Shown one piece after another: positions 59,822-64,000 of a DNA stretch of 64,000 bases. This DNA is from Desulfarculus baarsii DSM 2075 (GTDB lineage Bacteria; Desulfobacterota; Desulfarculia; Desulfarculales; Desulfarculaceae): NCBI RefSeq assembly GCF_000143965.1, contig NC_014365.1, positions 1,515,501 to 1,579,500 on the forward strand. Direction: 5' to 3'. The position numbers were made by a program, and so were the translations under genes. Within the stretch, counting starts at the first letter, position 1. Every line of letters starts with the position of its first letter. The notes under the pieces are model-generated. The model was given only the letters and a program-made list of their open reading frames with translations, was not told where the DNA came from and made no database searches.

Positions 59822-60976
59822 CTAGGGCCTGGCCCCTGGTCCATCCGCCGGGCGCCATGGGCCTTGGCCCTGGGCGCTTGCCGTTATCTCGCAATCAAAC
59901 CCGGCCTCGGCCAGCATGGCCGCCAGCCGCTTGGCCCAGGGTTCGACAATGACCACTTCGGTTTGATAATGTCCCAGGCAGCACAGCAGCAGGCCCAGGT
60001 CTTGCGCCTGTTCGGCGCTGTGGTGGCCGGCCTCGCCGGTGACAAAGGCCTGGGCGCCCATGGCCGCGGCTTGGGCCAGGTATTCGGCCCCCGAGCCGCC
60101 CAGCACGGCCACGCGGTGGACGATGTCGGGCGCGGGGCCGGCAATCATGGCCGTGCTCGCCCCCAACCGCCGCGCGGCCCAGGCGGCGAAACGTTCGCCG
60201 GCCATGGGCTCGGCCAACTGGCCCACGCGGCCCAGGCCAAAGCCGCTGGGCCCCTGACGCAAGGGATAGATGTCGAAGGCTGGCTCCTCGTAGGGATGGG
60301 CCCGCAGCATGGCCCGCACCGCCGCGCCGGCCTCCCGCGCCGGCACGACGACCTCCAGGCGGATTTCCTCGACCGTGACGGCTTGGCCGGCCTGGCCCAC
60401 TAAGGGGCGGCCCTGGTCCGGGGCCAAAAAATGCCCCCGACCGGGGGCGCTGAAGGAGCATTGGGCGTAGTCGCCGATGACGCCGGCGCCCGCGGCGAAC
60501 AGGGCCTGGGCGATCTGTTCGGCGTGGGACTGGGGCGCGAAGCAGACCAGCTTTTGCAGGCCTCCCATACCGGCCGGGGCCAGCGGTTTGGCCTCGACCA
60601 GATCCAGGCGCGCGGCCAGGGCGTCGTTGACGCCGCCGGGGGCCGCGTCCAGGTTGGTGTGGGCGGCGAACAGGGCCACCCCGGCGTTGGCGGCCCGCAG
60701 CAGGCGAGCCGTGGCCGGGTTGTCCTGGCGCAGATTTTTCAGGGGACGGAAAAGTGGCGGGTGGTGGGTGAGGATCATGTCGACGCGGGCGGCGATGGCC
60801 CGCTCCAGCAACTCGGGCGAAAGCTCCAAAGCCACCCAGGCTCGGCGCACCGCCGCGTTCGGGTCGCCCAGCAACAGCCCGACGTTGTCCCAGTCCTCGG
60901 CCGTCCAGGACGGAGCCCAACGCTCCATCAGTCCGACGATATCCCGCGCCTTGGGGGTTTGCAGGCTGCTGGCCAT
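59822..60976 (-). CDS. Nif3-like dinuclear metal centre hexameric protein
   Basis: 384 residues from ATG 60976 (a TTG at 60988 is the alternative). The Nif3/YbgI fold is split by an inserted PII-like (NGG1p/YqfO) domain at about 130-240 (KLVCFAPQSHAEQIAQALFAAG, HPYEEPAFDIYPL). Metal ligands: MILTHHPPLFRP, LFAAHTNLDAAPGG and VTGEAGHHSAEQAQ. Proposed as a GTP cyclohydrolase I-like or hydrolase fold; the physiological function is unknown. First gene of nif3-cdsZ-rnhA-rnpB. Confidence 0.9.
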   Translation of the reverse strand: MASSLQTPKARDIVGLMERWAPSWTAEDWDNVGLLLGDPNAAVRRAWVALELSPELLERAIAARVDMILTHHPPLFRPLKNLRQDNPATARLLRAANAGVALFAAHTNLDAAPGGVNDALAARLDLVEAKPLAPAGMGGLQKLVCFAPQSHAEQIAQALFAAGAGVIGDYAQCSFSAPGRGHFLAPDQGRPLVGQAGQAVTVEEIRLEVVVPAREAGAAVRAMLRAHPYEEPAFDIYPLRQGPSGFGLGRVGQLAEPMAGERFAAWAARRLGASTAMIAGPAPDIVHRVAVLGGSGAEYLAQAAAMGAQAFVTGEAGHHSAEQAQDLGLLLCCLGHYQTEVVIVEPWAKRLAAMLAEAGFDCEITASAQGQGPWRPADGPGARP

Positions 60977-60991
60977 GCCGTCAAACAAGCA

Positions 60992-61012
60992 GGCACCCCT
61001 TGAAGGGGCGCC
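60992..61012 (-). terminator. Hairpin between tRNA(CAT) and nif3, possible terminator
   Basis: On the minus strand GGCGCCCCTT-CA-AGGGGTGCC forms a near-perfect stem followed by TGCTTGTTT. The T tract is weak, so it may terminate the tRNA transcript partially or act in the nif3 leader. Confidence 0.4.
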
Positions 61013-61105
61013 CAGTCCTCGGCCGTTTGGGACGGCTAGGTTCGATTATATGTCGCGCTTGGCGGCGCCTTGCGGCGTCCATCGGCCTGCTCCGCCACGA
61101 AAATA

Positions 61106-61181
61106 TGGTGGGCCCACCTGGCCTCGAACCAGGGACGAACCGGTTATGAGCCGGTGGCTCTACCAACTGAGCTATGGGCCC
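61106..61181 (-). tRNA. tRNA with CAT anticodon (Met, possibly Ile2)
   Basis: 76 nt with encoded CCA. Acceptor GGGCCCA/TGGGCCC, D arm AGCTCAGTTGGTAGAGC, anticodon loop CTCATAA on a CCGG(C)/(A)CCGG stem, T arm CCTGGTTCGAGGCCAGG. It is not an initiator tRNA (paired 1-72). The CAT anticodon could be elongator Met or, after lysidine modification, Ile; the sequence does not decide. Confidence 0.95.
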
Positions 61182-61246
61182 CGGGAATCACGAAGATTTC
61201 ATTATGGCCGCCAGCCAAGCGGCTGTCAAGCCCGGCGCGGGAATTG

Positions 61247-62110
61247 TCAGGCCCCGCCCGCCAGCAAATCGCGCATTGTCCCGCCCAGGATCATCTCGCG
61301 TTCGCCGGCCGTCAGCGGCAGGCCCATGAACCACTCCAGATATGGCCCGGGGCTGCGGAAGGGGGCGTCGGAGCCGTAGACCACCCGCTCGGCCCCCTTG
61401 CCCCGGACGATGGCCACCACCTGCTCGGGCGGGATCAGGTAGCCGATCCACGAAAGGTCGTAATAGACGTTGTCGAGGCGGTTGAGCTGGTCGATCTGGT
61501 CCCAGCCGTAGCAACTGCCGCCGTGGGCGGCGATGAATCTGGTGCGCGGGTGGGCCGCGGCCACGGCGCATAGCTCGTGGGCCTGGCAGCCGTGCAGGTT
61601 GAAGGCCTCGACCAGGCCGGTCATATGCGGCTTGGCCGCCAGCAGACCATCGTCTTGCAGGGTGTCGATGAGCACCGGCAGGCCGGAATCATCGATCTGG
61701 TCGAACATGCGCAGAACCAACGGGTCATCCAGGCGAAACCGCTGCAAAAACGGATGCAGCTTGATGCCGCGCAGGCCCAACTCGGCCATCAGGGCCAGTT
61801 CGGCGCTCACGTCGCAGCCGGGCAGCAGCGTGCCAAAAGGGATGATCGCGTCGTGTTCGCGGGCCGCCTGGGCCGCCCAACGGTTCATGGCCGTCACGCG
61901 CTCGGGCCGGCTGGTCACCGGCAGCAAGACGAATTCATCCACGCCGCAGGCGTCCTGGGCCGCCAACACGTCCTCCAGCGCGCCGCCCATGTCCAGCCGC
62001 CATTTGTGAGGATTGTCATCGGGTAGTTGATGATCCAAAATTGTGAGTTTCTGAACTAGTGCTTCAAGATCCTCGGGTAAAAAGGCATGGCAGTGCGCGT
62101 CGATAATCAT
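61247..62110 (-). CDS. Amidohydrolase family protein (amidohydrolase_2)
   Basis: 287 residues from ATG 62110; no clear ribosome site. TIM-barrel metal-dependent hydrolase of the ACMSD/6-MSA decarboxylase-like group: MIIDAHCHAFLPEDL (HxH), GLRGIKLHPFLQRF, RFIAAHGGSCYGWDQ and VVYGSDAPFRSPGPYLEW (terminal Asp). Could be a decarboxylase or hydrolase of a small carboxylic acid; substrate unknown. Lies alone between the tRNA and the chemoreceptor gene. Confidence 0.84.
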   Translation of the reverse strand: MIIDAHCHAFLPEDLEALVQKLTILDHQLPDDNPHKWRLDMGGALEDVLAAQDACGVDEFVLLPVTSRPERVTAMNRWAAQAAREHDAIIPFGTLLPGCDVSAELALMAELGLRGIKLHPFLQRFRLDDPLVLRMFDQIDDSGLPVLIDTLQDDGLLAAKPHMTGLVEAFNLHGCQAHELCAVAAAHPRTRFIAAHGGSCYGWDQIDQLNRLDNVYYDLSWIGYLIPPEQVVAIVRGKGAERVVYGSDAPFRSPGPYLEWFMGLPLTAGEREMILGGTMRDLLAGGA

Positions 62111-62275
62111 TTCTATAACGACCCCGTAATATCTGGGTGGCAATCGCTTTCTGCGATGTAGTAAGCTCGTTCAGGGCGCGAGTCAACTATGGCCAAATCG
62201 GGACCCGCTGTCAATTGGGGGAGTTCGTTCCGGTTTGACCTAGAGTTTGTCCATCTGGGCAAGGGGGTGCATGCT

Positions 62276-64000
62276 ATGGCTCTTCGCATCGGCATAAGCG
62301 GCAAGATTCTCAGCGGAGTGTTGGCCTCGTTGGCGCCAATGGCCTTGGTGATACTACTCTTGAGCTACCTGGCCGCCAGCGATATCCAGAAAAGCGCGCA
62401 GCAGGATCTGGAGCACATCACCACCAACCTGCGGGCCATATGTCAGTCCCAGGAAGAACTATTGCAGAAAAAGGTCGACAGCGACCTGAAGGTGGCCGTC
62501 AACGTGCTCAACCAGTTTTCCTGGGAAGCGCCCATGGCCATCAGCCCCGACCAGACCACCAAGTGGACCGTGACCAACCAGGACACCAAGCAGAGCCAGG
62601 AGCTGGAGCTGCCCCTGTTGCAGGCCGGCGACCACATCATTTCCAAGAATTTCGAGGCCGTCGATCGCATCAAAAGCCTGGTGGGCTCGGAGGCGGCCTT
62701 TTTTCAGCGCATGAACGACCAGGGTGACCTACTCAACGTCTCGACCACCGTGGCCATGGGCGACAAGCGCGCCATCGGCACCTACATGCCCGCCTCCTCG
62801 CCCGTGGCCCAGGCCCTGCTGGCCAACAAGGAATATCGCGGCCGGGCCTTCGTGGTCGACGGCTGGTACATCACCGCCTACAAACCCATGATCGACGTCA
62901 ACGCCAAGGTGGTCGGCGGGCTCTACGTGGGCGTGCCCGAGCTTTCGACCAAAAGCCTGCTGGACGCCTTTCGCAAGATCAAGGTCTACGACTCGGGCTT
63001 TGCCTTCGTCTTCAACCGCCAGGGCGACATGATCGTCCACCCCAAGCTGGCCGGGACCAACGTGTTGGGTCAGGGCGAGCAAAAGGCCATGTTCGGCCAG
63101 ATGGTCCAGGCCCTGGACGACAAGGGCGCGGCCGGCCAGGTGCGCTCGATCAAGCTTGACGACGCCGACGGCCGGGCCATGGAGCTGTGCTACGCCACCT
63201 TCCAGCCGTGGGACTGGGTCATCGGCGTGGCGGTCTACGAAGATGAAATGATGGCCGGCGTGCGCAAGATGAACCTGACCGCCTGGCTGGTGCTGGGGTT
63301 GACGGTATTGGTGATGGCGCCCTTTGGTCTGGTGCTCAGCCGCAGCCTGGCCAAGCCCCTCAAGCGCTCCATCAGCGCCCTGACCGAGGGGGCCCAGCGC
63401 ATGAGCCAGTCGGCGGCCACGCTCAGTTCCTCGTCCCAGAGCCTGGCCGAGGGCTCCAGCCAGCAGGCCGCGGCCCTGGAGGAAACGTCGGCTTCGCTGG
63501 AGGAAATGTCGTCGATGACCAAAAAGACGGCCGTCGACGCCAACCAGGCCGACGGCAGCATGGGCCAGGCCCGCAAGATGGTCGACCAGGCCGGCCAGGA
63601 TATGGAGCTGATGGCCGGCTCCATGGGCCAGATCGCCGACGCCGGCCGCGAGATCGGCAAGATCATCAAGACCATCGACGAGATCGCCTTCCAGACCAAC
63701 ATCCTGGCCCTCAACGCCGCCGTGGAGGCCGCCCGGGCCGGCGAGGCCGGGGCCGGTTTCGCCGTGGTGGCCGGCGAGGTGCGCAATCTGGCCATGCGTT
63801 CGGCCGACGCGGCCCGCAACACGCAAAAGCTCATCGACGAGGTGGTCGGGCGCATCAACCAGGGGGCCGAGCTGGTCGGCCGCAGCAAGGACAGCTTCCA
63901 GGCCGTGGCCGGCGCTTCGCAAAAGGCCGCCGGCCTGATCAGCGAGATCTCGGTGGCCAGCGGCGAGCAGGCCCAGGGCATCGAGCAGGTCAGCAAGGCT
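62276..64000 (+). CDS. Methyl-accepting chemotaxis protein, 3' end outside window
   Basis: 575 codons are visible and the frame is still open. N-terminal membrane segment (about 8-32, ILSGVLASLAPMALVILLLSYL), a periplasmic Cache-type sensor (Cache_3/Cache_2; GEAAFFQRMND-like GSEAAFFQRMNDQGD, YITAYKPMID, GFAFVFNRQGDMIVHP), a second membrane segment at about 335-358 (LTAWLVLGLTVLVMAPFGLVL), then a short linker that looks shorter than a full HAMP. The signalling hairpin EIAFQTNILALNAAVEAARA and FAVVAGEVRNLA is present. AAGGGGG stands nine bases before ATG 62276. Confidence 0.93.
   Translation, partial: MALRIGISGKILSGVLASLAPMALVILLLSYLAASDIQKSAQQDLEHITTNLRAICQSQEELLQKKVDSDLKVAVNVLNQFSWEAPMAISPDQTTKWTVTNQDTKQSQELELPLLQAGDHIISKNFEAVDRIKSLVGSEAAFFQRMNDQGDLLNVSTTVAMGDKRAIGTYMPASSPVAQALLANKEYRGRAFVVDGWYITAYKPMIDVNAKVVGGLYVGVPELSTKSLLDAFRKIKVYDSGFAFVFNRQGDMIVHPKLAGTNVLGQGEQKAMFGQMVQALDDKGAAGQVRSIKLDDADGRAMELCYATFQPWDWVIGVAVYEDEMMAGVRKMNLTAWLVLGLTVLVMAPFGLVLSRSLAKPLKRSISALTEGAQRMSQSAATLSSSSQSLAEGSSQQAAALEETSASLEEMSSMTKKTAVDANQADGSMGQARKMVDQAGQDMELMAGSMGQIADAGREIGKIIKTIDEIAFQTNILALNAAVEAARAGEAGAGFAVVAGEVRNLAMRSADAARNTQKLIDEVVGRINQGAELVGRSKDSFQAVAGASQKAAGLISEISVASGEQAQGIEQVSKA

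Overview
The window is GC-rich bacterial DNA. Its gene content points to an anaerobic Desulfobacterota ('deltaproteobacterial') organism: a periplasmic [NiFe] hydrogenase operon, heterodisulfide-reductase-like Fe-S proteins with a GlcD-type flavoprotein, a PPDK/pyruvate kinase/Pta-AckA pyruvate node, rubredoxin-like proteins and an archaeal-type ApgM. A sulfate reducer of the Desulfarculales type is my best guess. That is inference; no 16S or dsr gene is present.

Layout. 1-7177 (+): the 3' part of a type III CRISPR effector operon, namely the C-terminal end of Cas10 (cut by the window edge), an 828-residue RAMP fusion that reads as Cas7-Cas5-Cas11, a double-Cas7 protein, Csx19 and a TIGR03986-type Cas7. 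This is the III-D variant ('III-Dv') gene set. No array, Cas6 or adaptation gene lies downstream of it. 7181-9396 (-): ectABC for ectoine. 9662-12059 (+): threonine synthase, a hotdog thioesterase and RlmH. 12064-14461 (-): purC, a NifU-like scaffold, and a HisKA_2 kinase/ANTAR antiterminator pair. 14589-18349: malate dehydrogenase, a DHH phosphoesterase and the carboxyltransferase subunit of pyruvate carboxylase. 18476-22555 (-): a thioredoxin, then an Fe-S/FAD/Fe-S redox module. 22714-26881: an orphan HsdR N-terminal domain, a metallophosphoesterase, a Ser/Thr kinase with a DUF1566-like tail, WrbA and a membrane protein of unknown function. 26953-30477 (-): pta-ackA followed by an unlisted 30-codon membrane peptide. 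30840-34973 (+): alanine aminotransferase, homoserine dehydrogenase, ApgM-like protein and YbgC thioesterase. 35147-39624 (+): PPDK, a FabH-like KAS III and a secreted unknown protein. 39636-43323 (-): rubredoxin-tailed protein, SpoIIE-type phosphatase, MBL-fold protein and a sulfite-oxidase-fold protein that lacks its molybdenum cysteine. 43530-48768: a receiver-TPR protein, a free-standing archaeal-type ThrRS editing domain, an acyl-CoA thioesterase, pyruvate kinase, a conserved unknown and a methyltransferase-GNAT fusion. 48778-51863 (-): ChlI/ChlD-type chelatase AAA+ proteins. 52234-55949 (+): [NiFe] hydrogenase small and large subunits, maturation protease, HypC and a zinc ribbon protein. 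56152-64000: an NtrC-type regulator, a small unknown, RNase P RNA, RNase H, CdsZ, Nif3, tRNA(CAT), an amidohydrolase, and a chemoreceptor cut by the window end.

How they work together. Many genes meet at pyruvate, PEP and oxaloacetate (PPDK, Pyk, PycB, Mdh, Pta-AckA, AlaC). The aspartate family is also represented: hom, thrC and ectABC, with an ApgM-like protein placed where a homoserine kinase would be expected. An exact CRP-family palindrome lies upstream of pta-ackA. The most unusual loci are the fused type III-D CRISPR effector, the methyltransferase-GNAT fusion with its internal ribosome binding site, the ThrRS editing-domain homologue, and the sulfite-oxidase-fold protein without the cysteine ligand.
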